Of a stretch of DNA of 64,000 nt, positions 44,444 through 53,605 are shown one piece after another. This DNA is from Bog-950 sp046329535. GTDB taxonomy: Bacteria; Bacteroidota; Bacteroidia; Chitinophagales; LD1. The stretch's first letter is position 1. Every line of letters begins with the position of its first letter. Where the stretch lies: positions 248,001 through 312,000 of the forward strand of contig JAXLUN010000005.1 in NCBI GenBank assembly GCA_046329535.1. The letters run 5' to 3'. The notes under the pieces were generated by a model that was not told where the DNA came from, made no database searches, and worked only from the letters and a program-made list of their open reading frames with translations. A program made the position numbers and the translations under genes.

Positions 44444-47400
44444 TCAATAACTCACGCTGAACCCGCTGCCCTTATCATACGAAACCGTGACTGATGGATT
44501 GATACATACCCGGGCACCGCAAGGCACACAAACAAACCAGGCACACTCTGAACATATTTTGGTAGAGCCGCAACCACCGCAGCAACCAACGTTGGCCCCC
44601 GCATGAGCGGCCAGAGTACCTGAGGCGCTCTCGATACCGGAACTGCTTAATGCACCCGAAACGGTTCCGCTGGCGCTGGCTGAAAGACCAAAGCAGCCAA
44701 AAATAGAAACACAGGCTTCGGCACCGGCACCCCATTGGCCACCGAAGCTGAAACCTGCACTGTTGCCCTGCAGATTTGCCCACATGCCTACCGTGCTGTT
44801 ATAGCCGCACCAGTATTTGGCAGTACCAATACCCACATCTATACCCGGGGCATTCTCTTTGGTGCTGCCAATAGAGGCCGTAGCCCAGGATCCTACCCCG
44901 GTGAATTTACCGGCCGGTATATGATACGTTTCTGCCTGGCTGGCGCTTACCGGATAGTTAACCCCTACTGCCATTCCCCCGCTGCTGTTGCATAGAAAAG
45001 GAACATGAATATTCATGGATTGGCCGAAAAACAGATAAGGGTCACTGCCAAAACCAATCTCTGCATTGATGCCGAAATTACCGCTGGCCGAAAGACCCGG
45101 AATAAAGGTGATGCCCGCTCCTGCACTGGCTGTTAAAGAAGCTCTGCGTTCCGGAATACTCATCACAAAGCTGGCATCTGCCACCGGTATTTTCACCACT
45201 TTACCCTTGGCGGAAGCACTGAGTTCAGGGCCGCCACCGCTCACTTTAATGGCAAAGCTGGTGGGGTCTAACTCAATCGCTCCATATGGGTCGGGGGTAA
45301 ATTTAATACGGCAGTCACCGTATACGGTAAAACTGGAGTTAACTTTGTTATAATCAAAACCTCCTCCGATTTTATCGAGCGATAAAGGCCCGATGGGAAC
45401 TACAAAGGCAGGCCCCATATTGAAATAGGCACCGAGCCCCGTATTGTCGTAATGGAACTTGGCTTTAAAATCAATGGGTGAGCTGGCAATTTTAAGATGG
45501 GCATCATCGCAGCGGAAACCCTGATTGGCAAAGCTCAGTTTGGCCTGAATGGCGCCTATACCGCCAGCCGATATGTTTACATCAAAATCATCGAACGTGA
45601 CACTTGATTTTTTGTAATGAAGATTGGTGCCCACTCCCGCTCCAATACTAAGGGCATCGAACTGTATTTTCCCCCCCAGGTCTACCTGTTTGGTGGCGGT
45701 GTTAATACCCAGATTATTGACCGTAAGTGAAATGATGCTGAACAGATTGTAGCTACGGGAGGTGGTTAAAGAACCGGCTACATTACCATCGCTCATCAGT
45801 TTGAAGTTATCAATCTTCACATCGGTGCCGAAATATTTTTCAAACTTAAAGTTCACATTGCCGCTGAGCTGAAACTTGGTAGAGGAAGGTACTCCCGAAA
45901 AGGTTAAACCCGAAGAAAGTCCGGGATTTATTTTTACAAAGTCGAGCAGATTGATGCCTCCAACCGGGAAGGAGAAGATGCCTCCCGTGAGATTGGTTTT
46001 GTTCAGATTCAGTTCGGCAAACGGCAGGCTGAAATTATAACCTGCTACCGCACCTTTTACCGAGCCGCCTAAACGTAAACCGGTGGGGTTAATGTCAATG
46101 TGGTCCATGGCCAGTGTCCAGCTGCCGAGGCTAACCGATGGGGTTGGGCTGAACTGCACTTTCAGTTTGCCGATACTTCCGGTTTTGGTGATTTCCAGCT
46201 GGTCAATTTTCATTTTTAAGGTAGGCAGATATTTAAATCCTTCGGTGGTAATTTCGCCTGCTATGCTGATACCGTCTTTGCTGATGTAAGTGTTGCCATA
46301 ATCTACATTAAGCCCTAACTCATAAAGGGTCCAGGCATTGGAGGCACCGCTCAGTTTCAGATTGTTTTCGTTAAACGGAGCCGAGCCATCGCTGGTGTAT
46401 ACCGGTAAAACGGTGGTGGTTCCATTACTCAGCGATAAGGAACCGCTCGGGAAACTGAATCCGCTGATAGAAGGGAAGGTGGCTCCCAGATCTACTTTCA
46501 GCGTGCCCTCTATTTTGCCTTTGGCAGTATTGCCGTTAACGGCTTTTACTTTGATACCGGCCGACTCCTGCAGTTTGAGATGCAGATAACTCCACAACGT
46601 AAAGTTGAGCGAACTGATATCGGTAATTATTTCCCCGGCCGAAGGGGCAATGCTGCTGCCGGTCTTTTTTACTTTCTGCGCATGAAACGGAATTTTCATA
46701 CCACCTGTTGCCGTAAATACCGGGTTCGATGGCAGGTTCACAAATTCGCCCGAAATAGAATACTCTCCGCCACCCAGGTCGGTACTTTCGGTTAGCTGAA
46801 TGGGGAAACCCAGCAACTTAGACGCATCGAAACCGGCATCTTTCAAATTGAAATCAACGGTGTATGTACCCGCAGTAAAATCCTGTGTTTTAGCATCGCC
46901 CACCAAACCTGTTTTTACCGCCCGCAAGGTGAAGTTACCGGCCGGTATGCCCAGCTTGTATTGACCGGCCGAATCGGTTTTGGCTTTCACGTAATCCATA
47001 CCATCTATATAAACCGTGGCGGCTTTTACGGCAGCACCTGACGAAGATACCTTACCCGATACTGCGATGCCTTTCTTGAGATATATTTCCAGTACGGTAG
47101 TATCGCTGGAGGCACTCAACACCACATTGTTGGCCTGAGGTATAAAATCGCTGCCATCCGGGCCATAAACCACCAGGCCATTGCTGGTGTTTGGCGAAAC
47201 GTTTTTCAGCACTACAGTTCCTCCCGGGCCTGTTTGACCTACCGAGTCGCCATTGAACTCAATGCGGCAACCGGATAGCGGACTCTTCGCCTCATTGCGC
47301 ACTACCAGAGCCAGATAAAATCTTTTAATCACTATATCTCCGGCATCAAAAGCATTGCTGAGGCCAAGTGCGGCATCGGGCAGGTTCGATGCGGGATTAT

Positions 47401-50185
47401 CGAAAACTCCATTCAGATAAGCGATAGAACTGCCGGCTGCCATAGCGCCCGAAGTTCCGGAGCTGTTTCCATAATTTTCGGCATTGCTCACGTTATTCCA
47501 GCTACTTAAAAAGCTGTTCCAGTTGGTTTGAAAACCACCCGAACTGCTGCCGCTGTTGTTGCCGGCCTTAGCCGGGCCGTTGCCGGGGCCATACCAGGTA
47601 TTGAACAGATTTTGTCCGTTGTTGCTCAGCGTGCCATTATTGATACTGAGCGTGAGGTCGTTCAGATTAAGGGTGGTTTGCGAAGAAGGTTCCTTCACTG
47701 TGAGCTCCACTTCCTTATCGCGGAAGCCGGGCTTCTTTACCACCAGGATGTGCTTACCCGGTATGTTATACAGCACAAACTTACCCAGTGCATTGCTGGT
47801 GTTGGGTGTGCCTCCGGTTTTCCAGGCTACTACGGCATCATCCTGCGCTATGCCATCTTCATCTACTATGCGCCCGGTAACCGGAATCAATTTACCGGTT
47901 ACATAAATGGTGCGTTCTACCAGCTGAGGTTTCATGTTCAGAGACAGCTCTTCGCTGTATGCATCTATGCCGGCTCCGGCCTTAATCTCCAGTTTGTATG
48001 GGGCGCTGTTCACCTCTATATCCATGATATCAAACTCACCCTTATCGTTGGTGGTGGCGGTGTAGCTTTTGCTGCCGCGGCTGATACTCACCAATATACC
48101 TTTCACCGGAGCATTGGTTTCTTTCATCACCACCGTGCCTTTTACCTCGGGGTTGCGCGCATCTAAATGCACGGCATATTTAAATACAGGTGTTTCGGTT
48201 TTATCGAGATAATTGGCAAACAGCTGTCCGTTGGTGCCGCTGATATTCAGCCCCACTTTGTTGCTGTAGTACCCTTCGTGTTGGGTTTCTACACAAAAAT
48301 GTCCTCCGGTAAAGTGGCGTGGAAATACGCGGGGCAATACGGTGAGGTCTTTCAGTTGTGCTACCTGTACGTTGCCCAGGTCATCGGCAATGTTTTGCTG
48401 ATGCCTCATCCCTTCATGGCGAAGATTGGGGTGAACGGCATAACTCCAGTCATCGGGGTCGTGGTTTACCTGAATGGTGCAGTTTTTAAGCGGCTTGTTA
48501 TCCATATCGGTTACATCAAACTGTAAGCGAAAGGTTTTGGCCAAACCGGTGAGGGTGCCAATGCTGTAGCTGTTATCGGTCAGCGAGTTAAGCGGAATCT
48601 TGACTTCGGGAAAAATAAAATTGGGGTCGTCTATTTCGAGCGCTACATCATAAAAAGACGGGATTAAATTATTCGAAAAAAAGATTTCAAACTCCCCATT
48701 GGCCGAGGTATAAACCGTGCCGATAGTTTGTGCATTGTACGTGGGGTTGTAGCCGCCTAAACCCAGGTCGGGTTTGTAACCGTTGCCCAGCTGCACAATT
48801 TCATCTTTCGGTGTAAGGCTCACTTTTACCTTGGTATGCTCCAGCGGGTACATTTTATCGCCTACCAGTTTTAATATCTTATCGCGTTTTTCAGTAAAGG
48901 CATTTTTCTTTTCAGGGGTGGCTAAGCCGGCTAAATCGGCCAGATTCTGCGCGTAGCTTTCTCCCTGAAAAAAGACGCCATCGCTCACCCCGCCCCAGTT
49001 AACTGAAGCCGTGCTGCCCGATACCCCACTGCTGCCCCCTTTGTTACCATGATTGCCAGCGGTTGGAAAATTGATTCCTCCCAGGGTGTATTCGGTACCG
49101 GCTCCTAAATCGGCCACCGTAGTGTTTGATAAATCGCTGCCATAGCTGGTGCCGGCCAATTGAGCGGCTATGGTGTTGGCTTCATCGGTTTTGCGGAAAG
49201 CCCACTGCAGTTTACCTTTTACACTCACCTGCGGTATCATGTTTTGGATACCCGGGTTATTAACTTTGGGTACTACAGGCGAACTGCCGCTGCCGGTTAC
49301 GGTGTTGGAAGTGACTACCGGTTTGGCATAGGTAAACCAGCAGCTTTCGCTGAACCCCTGGTTTTTAAACTGCATGGTGTTATCGAAAGCCGAAGCCCGT
49401 ACGCGCCAGGCGTATTTCTTTCCTTCTTCCAGTTGCGGATAGGCATTGCTGTATACCAGCGAGTTGGCTCCGGTGAGAATGGTGTTAAACAGCACCGGAA
49501 AGGCATTGTTTTTCAGCACATCGAAGGGGTTTAATGTATTGGGCACTTCTTTGAGCGTAAACTCATACTGCACATTGCCGCGGGCTGTTGCCGGAGGAGC
49601 CCAGTTAAACAACACAAACTGCGGACTTTGCGCCATTACCGTATTTCCGCAAAGCGGCTGTATGACCTGCGGTGGGTCAACATAGCTGAGCGGAAAATAC
49701 ACACAGCCCATGGGTTCGCCTGCCGAGAGCGGTTGCGAGGTGGTATAGTCCAGCGCCTGCACGCAGATGCTGTAATTGCCCTCGGGCAGTGCCTGATTTT
49801 GCCGCAACTGCGCGGCACTGACTCCGGCCAGATTCAGATTGTTGAGGTTGAAGTAATCGGTCAGTTCAAAACTGTTGAAGCTGAGATTTTGAATGGCACC
49901 GGCTGTGAGGGTAATAGGCGAGGAGGGTGTAAACGAAGTGTTGGTGCTGATGCTTACTCCGTTATCGCCTGCAATTTTTACACGCAGCTTAACGTTGCGT
50001 GTCATGGTGCCCAGATTGCGCAGCGTGAGCAATACCATGTTGGGCTGGTCTACATAGGTAGAGAAGTAAGGCGAATAGGGTGGGTTAATAGCTACGGTTA
50101 CGTCTACCGCATTCTGCGCGCGGATGCCGAGGTGGCACAGGCATGCCAAAAGCACGGCCAGTGCGTATCTGCATATTTTTTTCAT
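44444..50185 (-). CDS. Giant secreted protein with carboxypeptidase-like regulatory domains and a beta-repeat C-terminus
   Basis: 1913 residues. Signal peptide to about 23 (GIRAQ). An N-terminal Ig-like region (25-290) ends in a fibronectin-like segment with YAWRVRASAF. Carboxypeptidase-regulatory-like beta-sandwich units start near 679 (VKGTVVMKETNAPVKGI), 768 (VTGRIVDEDGIAQDD) and 1041 (VSGKVSSSGAAVKAATVY). Residues about 1180-1720 are long repeated amphipathic beta-strands (FKYLPTLKMKIDQLEIT, MDHIDINPTGLRLGGSVKG) resembling AsmA/TamB-like or beta-helical stalks. The C-terminus is Gly/Ser-rich and then very Cys-rich (CCGGCG, CSECAW, CVPCGARVC near 1860-1900). There is no T9SS sorting domain. 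It leads a three-gene minus-strand cluster with a fibronectin protein and a barrel protein. Function unknown; surface structure is likely. Confidence 0.78.
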   Translation of the reverse strand: MKKICRYALAVLLACLCHLGIRAQNAVDVTVAINPPYSPYFSTYVDQPNMVLLTLRNLGTMTRNVKLRVKIAGDNGVSISTNTSFTPSSPITLTAGAIQNLSFNSFELTDYFNLNNLNLAGVSAAQLRQNQALPEGNYSICVQALDYTTSQPLSAGEPMGCVYFPLSYVDPPQVIQPLCGNTVMAQSPQFVLFNWAPPATARGNVQYEFTLKEVPNTLNPFDVLKNNAFPVLFNTILTGANSLVYSNAYPQLEEGKKYAWRVRASAFDNTMQFKNQGFSESCWFTYAKPVVTSNTVTGSGSSPVVPKVNNPGIQNMIPQVSVKGKLQWAFRKTDEANTIAAQLAGTSYGSDLSNTTVADLGAGTEYTLGGINFPTAGNHGNKGGSSGVSGSTASVNWGGVSDGVFFQGESYAQNLADLAGLATPEKKNAFTEKRDKILKLVGDKMYPLEHTKVKVSLTPKDEIVQLGNGYKPDLGLGGYNPTYNAQTIGTVYTSANGEFEIFFSNNLIPSFYDVALEIDDPNFIFPEVKIPLNSLTDNSYSIGTLTGLAKTFRLQFDVTDMDNKPLKNCTIQVNHDPDDWSYAVHPNLRHEGMRHQQNIADDLGNVQVAQLKDLTVLPRVFPRHFTGGHFCVETQHEGYYSNKVGLNISGTNGQLFANYLDKTETPVFKYAVHLDARNPEVKGTVVMKETNAPVKGILVSISRGSKSYTATTNDKGEFDIMDIEVNSAPYKLEIKAGAGIDAYSEELSLNMKPQLVERTIYVTGKLIPVTGRIVDEDGIAQDDAVVAWKTGGTPNTSNALGKFVLYNIPGKHILVVKKPGFRDKEVELTVKEPSSQTTLNLNDLTLSINNGTLSNNGQNLFNTWYGPGNGPAKAGNNSGSSSGGFQTNWNSFLSSWNNVSNAENYGNSSGTSGAMAAGSSIAYLNGVFDNPASNLPDAALGLSNAFDAGDIVIKRFYLALVVRNEAKSPLSGCRIEFNGDSVGQTGPGGTVVLKNVSPNTSNGLVVYGPDGSDFIPQANNVVLSASSDTTVLEIYLKKGIAVSGKVSSSGAAVKAATVYIDGMDYVKAKTDSAGQYKLGIPAGNFTLRAVKTGLVGDAKTQDFTAGTYTVDFNLKDAGFDASKLLGFPIQLTESTDLGGGEYSISGEFVNLPSNPVFTATGGMKIPFHAQKVKKTGSSIAPSAGEIITDISSLNFTLWSYLHLKLQESAGIKVKAVNGNTAKGKIEGTLKVDLGATFPSISGFSFPSGSLSLSNGTTTVLPVYTSDGSAPFNENNLKLSGASNAWTLYELGLNVDYGNTYISKDGISIAGEITTEGFKYLPTLKMKIDQLEITKTGSIGKLKVQFSPTPSVSLGSWTLAMDHIDINPTGLRLGGSVKGAVAGYNFSLPFAELNLNKTNLTGGIFSFPVGGINLLDFVKINPGLSSGLTFSGVPSSTKFQLSGNVNFKFEKYFGTDVKIDNFKLMSDGNVAGSLTTSRSYNLFSIISLTVNNLGINTATKQVDLGGKIQFDALSIGAGVGTNLHYKKSSVTFDDFDVNISAGGIGAIQAKLSFANQGFRCDDAHLKIASSPIDFKAKFHYDNTGLGAYFNMGPAFVVPIGPLSLDKIGGGFDYNKVNSSFTVYGDCRIKFTPDPYGAIELDPTSFAIKVSGGGPELSASAKGKVVKIPVADASFVMSIPERRASLTASAGAGITFIPGLSASGNFGINAEIGFGSDPYLFFGQSMNIHVPFLCNSSGGMAVGVNYPVSASQAETYHIPAGKFTGVGSWATASIGSTKENAPGIDVGIGTAKYWCGYNSTVGMWANLQGNSAGFSFGGQWGAGAEACVSIFGCFGLSASASGTVSGALSSSGIESASGTLAAHAGANVGCCGGCGSTKICSECAWFVCVPCGARVCINPSVTVSYDKGSGFSVSY

Positions 50186-50424
50186 AGTGTGTGTTTTCGT
50201 GTGTCAGGAGAAAAACGGAATAAAAGTAACAGTTTCTGTCAATTAATTAAGCCCGTTCATCAACGGGGGTATGTTGGTGTTTGTTGTTGCGGGCTATACA
50301 CAGCGGTTGGGTTGGCTGAGGCGTTCAACCACCAGGCACAGCATCTCTTCAATTTCGTGCAGGGTTTGGGCATTCCGTGAAACGGGCATCATGACCTTTT
50401 ACAGTTTTAACACACCTAACAGCT

Positions 50425-50450
50425 AGCTACAGCTACCGCACGCTGTAGCT
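50425..50450. repeat. Hairpin with nine-base stem
   Basis: AGCTACAGC (50425-50433) is complementary to GCTGTAGCT (50442-50450), loop TACCGCAC. No T-run follows on either strand, so it is not a standard terminator. Confidence 0.6.
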
Positions 50451-50656
50451 GAAGTAAGCCTAACTTTTGGGTTATGCTAACCGCACACCAGCGCCCTTAC
50501 TTTCTATTTCGGAAATCAAAAACACACAGCCGGGTAAGTTCCAGGTAAGCTGGGCGAACGAAGAAGAAGGAAAAGTGAAAGAGAAAGGAAGAAAAAAATT
50601 AGCCCGGGCAGGCTTACGGCCTCCTGGCCCCGCATGGGTGGCTTAAAATGTGGAAT

Positions 50657-50992
50657 AAACGCATAAACGCGGGGTATCATCGCGATGATTTCTGCCAACA
50701 TCGCATGAACGCGAAAAATTATTGCAATGATTTGTTGCAACATCGCATGAACGCGAAAAATTACTGCGATGATTTGTTGCAACATCGCATGAACGCGAAA
50801 AATTATCGCGATGATTTGTTGCAACATCGCATGAACGCGAAAAATTATCGCGATGATTTGTTGCAACATCGCATGAACGCGAAAAATTATTGCAATGATT
50901 TCTGCCAACATCGCATGAACGCGACAAGTTATTGCAATGATTTCTGCCAACATCGCATGAACGCGACAAGTTATTGCAATGATTTATCGGAA
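50657..50992 (+). repeat. Tandem array of 42-bp palindromic repeat units
   Basis: Seven complete units begin at 50699, 50741, 50783, 50825, 50867, 50909 and 50951, each with CATCGCATGAACGCG, and a partial, diverged unit precedes them. Spacing is exactly 42 bases. Each unit holds a dyad: AAAT-T-ATCGCGAT-G-ATTT, 18 positions with one mismatched pair. In four units the centre is ATTGCAAT instead, which is also a palindrome; one unit (50741) has the one-sided form ACTGCGAT. A second palindrome, TGTTGCAACA, spans the unit junctions at 50739-50866 and is altered in the outer units. Period and dyad resemble plasmid centromere arrays such as sopC (43-bp units), but no parA is nearby. Confidence 0.92.
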
Positions 50993-51032
50993 CAGGGGAA
51001 TGATGGGCCCTACCCCAATTACCTCATCGGGT

Positions 51033-51137
51033 GCCCAAACATGGCCGCCAAAAAAAGTGGCGTTTGGGCCCCAAAATGGGGTTTTGGGGGCAGGCCAAAA
51101 ATGTCAACCGTCCTTGCAAACCCGTCATTCGTCCTTG
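51033..51137 (+). repeat. Stem-loop and short direct repeat
   Basis: GCCCAAAC (51033-51040) is complementary to GTTTGGGC (51062-51069), with CGCCA/TGGCG nested inside. Further on, CCTTGCAAACCCGTCA and CCTTGAAAACCCGTCA form a 16-base direct repeat with one mismatch between about 51113 and 51149. No T-run follows the stem. Function unknown. Confidence 0.55.
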
Positions 51138-51363
51138 AAAACCCGTCAACGGGATAATAGTTGAAAAAATATGGAAAGGTTTTTTAAGGTTTGTGGGGTG
51201 GGGGGGAAGAAATAGGAGGAAATGGATTTTTAGAGAAAACTACCTCCTATATTCGTGAAGCAGGAAATAGGGGGAATTTTTCGGGAGGAAAACTACCGGT
51301 ATAAGTAAGTTACCGGCAATGCTTTTTGACGACAGTGCTTCAACAAACTAATTGACTAAAATT

Positions 51364-51371
51364 TACCTTTG
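51364..51371 (+). promoter_or_regulatory. -7 element before the ParB-like gene
   Basis: TACCTTTG matches the phylum consensus and lies 20 bases before the ATG at 51392. No good -33 TTTG is found at 19-20 bases upstream, so the promoter may be weak or activated. Confidence 0.45.
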
Positions 51372-51391
51372 ACTAATTTTAAAAAATAAAT

Positions 51392-52750
51392 ATGGCTAAG
51401 ACAAAGACAATCAAGCTGACTGACTTACAAGTTAACCCTGAAAACTACAGGTTTGAACCAGTCGCAAGCCAAAAAGAGGCAATTGACACTATGGTTCGTG
51501 ACCAAGGTGACAAACTTTTCAAACTTGCTGAGCACATAGTAGCTAACGGACTTAATCCTAATGACAGGGTTCAAACAGTTGCGTCAAGCCATGATAAAAC
51601 AAAATACAATGTAGTTGAGGGCAACCGTAGAACGGTTGCCCTCAAGTTGCTGAATAATCCTGACCTACTTGACGGGCATCATAACAGCAACTTAAAAAAG
51701 AAGTTTCGTAAACTACATGACGAAAATAAATCAGCCATAATTCATAATGTTGAATGCACTCTTTATGACAGCCCCGCAGAAGCCGACAAATGGATTAAAC
51801 TGAAACATGCTGGACAACTGGACGGTGTTGGAACTGTGACATGGACAGCTCAACAAGTTGACAGATTTGAAGAAAAAGTTGAAGGTAAATCTTCAATTTC
51901 ATTGCAAGCAATAAAGCTCTTAGAAAAATCGGGAGATGTTCCAACGGAAGTAAAATCAAATTTGAAATATTTAGCTATTTCAAATCTTGAAAGATTAATT
52001 TCTGACCCAAAGGTCAGAACATTTTTAGGAGTTGAAATCAACAATGGAATTATTCAATCAGACATTGAAGAGAAAGAAGTAATCAAAGGGCTGGCACATA
52101 TTGCCAAAGACTTGCTTGACCCTAAATTTAATGTCAAGAAAATTTACACTAAGGAAGATAGAGAAGACTATTTGAAAAGTATTCCAAAGACAAGTCAGCC
52201 TAATACAAAAATAAAAGCATCTAAACCTTGGCAGTTCAATAACACTGCATCCCCCAGCCCTCCTGTTCCGCCAAAACCTAAACCAAACCCTAAGGATAGA
52301 GACATTCTCATTCCGAAAACTTGTCTTTTGAAAATAAAAAATCCAAAAGTTAATTCTCTGTATCATGAACTTCAAAAGCTGCCATTAAGCAAGTTTACAA
52401 ATGTGGCAGCAATAGCATTCAGAGCGTTCATTGAAAATAGTATGGACTGTTATATTGAAGAAAACAAGCTAACACATACAAAGGATGGCAAAAAGACATT
52501 AGACAAATACAGCCCTTTTATAACTAAGATTACAGAAGTCGCAAATCACCTTGAAACAAACAAATTAGCAGATGCACATTTGTGTAAAGGAATTAGGAGT
52601 GCAGCAAATAACAAAAATGATTTGCTTGGGATTGAAACTTTACACGCTTACGTGCATAATGCAAAGTTTTCTGCAATCGCTTCTAACATGGTAATCACTT
52701 GGGACAATATTCAGCCCTTCGTTGAGAAGGTTTGGGCAAACATTAAATAA
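51392..52750 (+). CDS. ParB N-terminal-domain protein linked to a DNA methyltransferase
   Basis: 452 residues, soluble. The N-terminal part (about 1-130) is a ParB/Srx-like domain: IKLTDLQVNPENYRFEP, LAEHIVANGLNPNDR, and the box II-like VVEGNRRTVALKLL, where partition ParBs have GERR. A helical segment follows (TWTAQQVDRF through ISNLERLISDPK) that could be DNA-binding. A proline-rich linker lies near 285-305, then a C-terminal helical domain with no recognised family. No ParA is nearby. It ends three bases before the D12-type methyltransferase. ParB-domain proteins of this type occur beside methyltransferases in mobile or defence contexts. Visibly more AT-rich than the flanking chromosome, consistent with transfer. 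Function not established. Confidence 0.8.
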   Translation: MAKTKTIKLTDLQVNPENYRFEPVASQKEAIDTMVRDQGDKLFKLAEHIVANGLNPNDRVQTVASSHDKTKYNVVEGNRRTVALKLLNNPDLLDGHHNSNLKKKFRKLHDENKSAIIHNVECTLYDSPAEADKWIKLKHAGQLDGVGTVTWTAQQVDRFEEKVEGKSSISLQAIKLLEKSGDVPTEVKSNLKYLAISNLERLISDPKVRTFLGVEINNGIIQSDIEEKEVIKGLAHIAKDLLDPKFNVKKIYTKEDREDYLKSIPKTSQPNTKIKASKPWQFNNTASPSPPVPPKPKPNPKDRDILIPKTCLLKIKNPKVNSLYHELQKLPLSKFTNVAAIAFRAFIENSMDCYIEENKLTHTKDGKKTLDKYSPFITKITEVANHLETNKLADAHLCKGIRSAANNKNDLLGIETLHAYVHNAKFSAIASNMVITWDNIQPFVEKVWANIK

Positions 52751-52753
52751 AAT

Positions 52754-53605
52754 ATGAACTTCTATTCACCACTTCGCTATCCTGGAGGCAAGGGAAAAGT
52801 TGCTGACTACTTTAAACAAGTTTTCAAAGACAATTTGCTATATGACGGAGTTTATGTTGAACCCTATGCAGGTGGAGCATCAGTAGCTTTATCGCTCTTG
52901 TTTAATGAATACGCATCTAAAATCATAATCAATGATATTGACCGTTCCATTTTTTCATTTTGGCACTCCGTTCTAAATAAAACAGACGAACTGTGTCGGT
53001 TAATCCATGACACACCAGTTACAGTAGAAACTTGGGAACGACAGCGACAGATACAAAAAGATAAACAACGACAGGGATTGCTGAAAGTTGGTTTCTCAAC
53101 TTTCTTTCTCAATCGGACAAACCGCTCTGGAATTTTGAACGCTGGAATTATCGGTGGCCGACAGCAAACAGGAGAATGGAAAATTGATGCACGATACAAT
53201 AAAAAAGACTTAATCAACCGAATTGAAAGAATAGCTCAATACAAAAACAAAATAGATTTACACAACTCGGACGCTGTTCAACTTGTAAAATCACTCAGAA
53301 AAACACTCCCCGCAAAATCACTATTCTATTTTGACCCGCCTTATTATGTTAAAGGCAAAGACCTTTATCTAAACTACTATCAAGACAACGACCATCTAGA
53401 CATCGCAACCGAAATAAGTAAAGTAAGTAATCAAAAATGGATTGTAACTTATGACGATGTTTCACAAATCCGTAATCTCTATTCTGACTACAGAAAAAAA
53501 CCTTTTAAATTATTTTACAGTGCGGGTAGTGCTAATAAAGAAGGTAAAGAGATTATGATTTTTTCCGACAATATTTATATTGCTAAACATCCAATTTTAG
53601 CATGA
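52754..53605 (+). CDS. D12-class DNA adenine-N6 methyltransferase
   Basis: 283 residues. Motifs of the Dam/D12 family: YSPLRYPGGKGK at the N-terminus (with the SAM-binding PGGK), VEPYAGGASVAL (motif I), IIINDIDRSI, and the catalytic YFDPPYYVKG (motif IV). The predicted activity is methylation of adenine in a short DNA site; the target cannot be read from the sequence. The start follows the ParB-like stop by three bases, and its own stop TGA overlaps an ATG by two bases, so the genes are translationally coupled. No restriction endonuclease is recognised. Unlike a chromosomal dam gene, it sits on an AT-rich accessory segment beside a palindromic repeat array. Confidence 0.92.
   Translation: MNFYSPLRYPGGKGKVADYFKQVFKDNLLYDGVYVEPYAGGASVALSLLFNEYASKIIINDIDRSIFSFWHSVLNKTDELCRLIHDTPVTVETWERQRQIQKDKQRQGLLKVGFSTFFLNRTNRSGILNAGIIGGRQQTGEWKIDARYNKKDLINRIERIAQYKNKIDLHNSDAVQLVKSLRKTLPAKSLFYFDPPYYVKGKDLYLNYYQDNDHLDIATEISKVSNQKWIVTYDDVSQIRNLYSDYRKKPFKLFYSAGSANKEGKEIMIFSDNIYIAKHPILA

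Larger units (their letters stand above)
50186..51391. other. 1.2-kb non-coding region with repeats and hairpins
   Basis: No gene is supported here. The region holds a hairpin (50425-50450), the 42-bp tandem repeat (about 50657-50992), a further stem-loop and a short direct repeat (51033-51137), and a -7 element before the ParB-like gene. Apparent long ORFs across the tandem repeat on both strands exist only because the unit length is divisible by three. Composition changes along the region, with G-runs near 51190-51220 (GGGGTGGGGGGG), unlike either neighbour. Confidence 0.8.

Noticed and set aside
49628..50380. 250-codon frame on the plus strand opposite the giant gene
   Set aside because: It lies antisense to the 5' part of a gene with a clear signal peptide and long open frame, and its translation shows no domain or signal. 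It is a shadow of the high-GC coding strand.
50516..50953. Minus-strand reading frames of 145 and 108 codons in the same array
   Set aside because: Same reason: they consist of repeated short peptides and read into the flanking hairpin region with no signal or domain.
50699..50992. CRISPR array
   Set aside because: Units follow one another directly with no spacers of unique sequence, and no cas genes are present.
50648..51157. Plus-strand reading frame of 169 codons across the 42-bp repeats
   Set aside because: The unit length is a multiple of three, so every frame free of stops in one unit stays open. Other frames on the minus strand are open as well. Repeat structure, not coding, explains it.
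51392..53605. Classical plasmid partition locus
   Set aside because: A ParB-domain protein and centromere-like repeats are present, but there is no ParA ATPase, no replication gene, and the box II motif is GNRR instead of GERR. Described as a finding, not called as a partition system.
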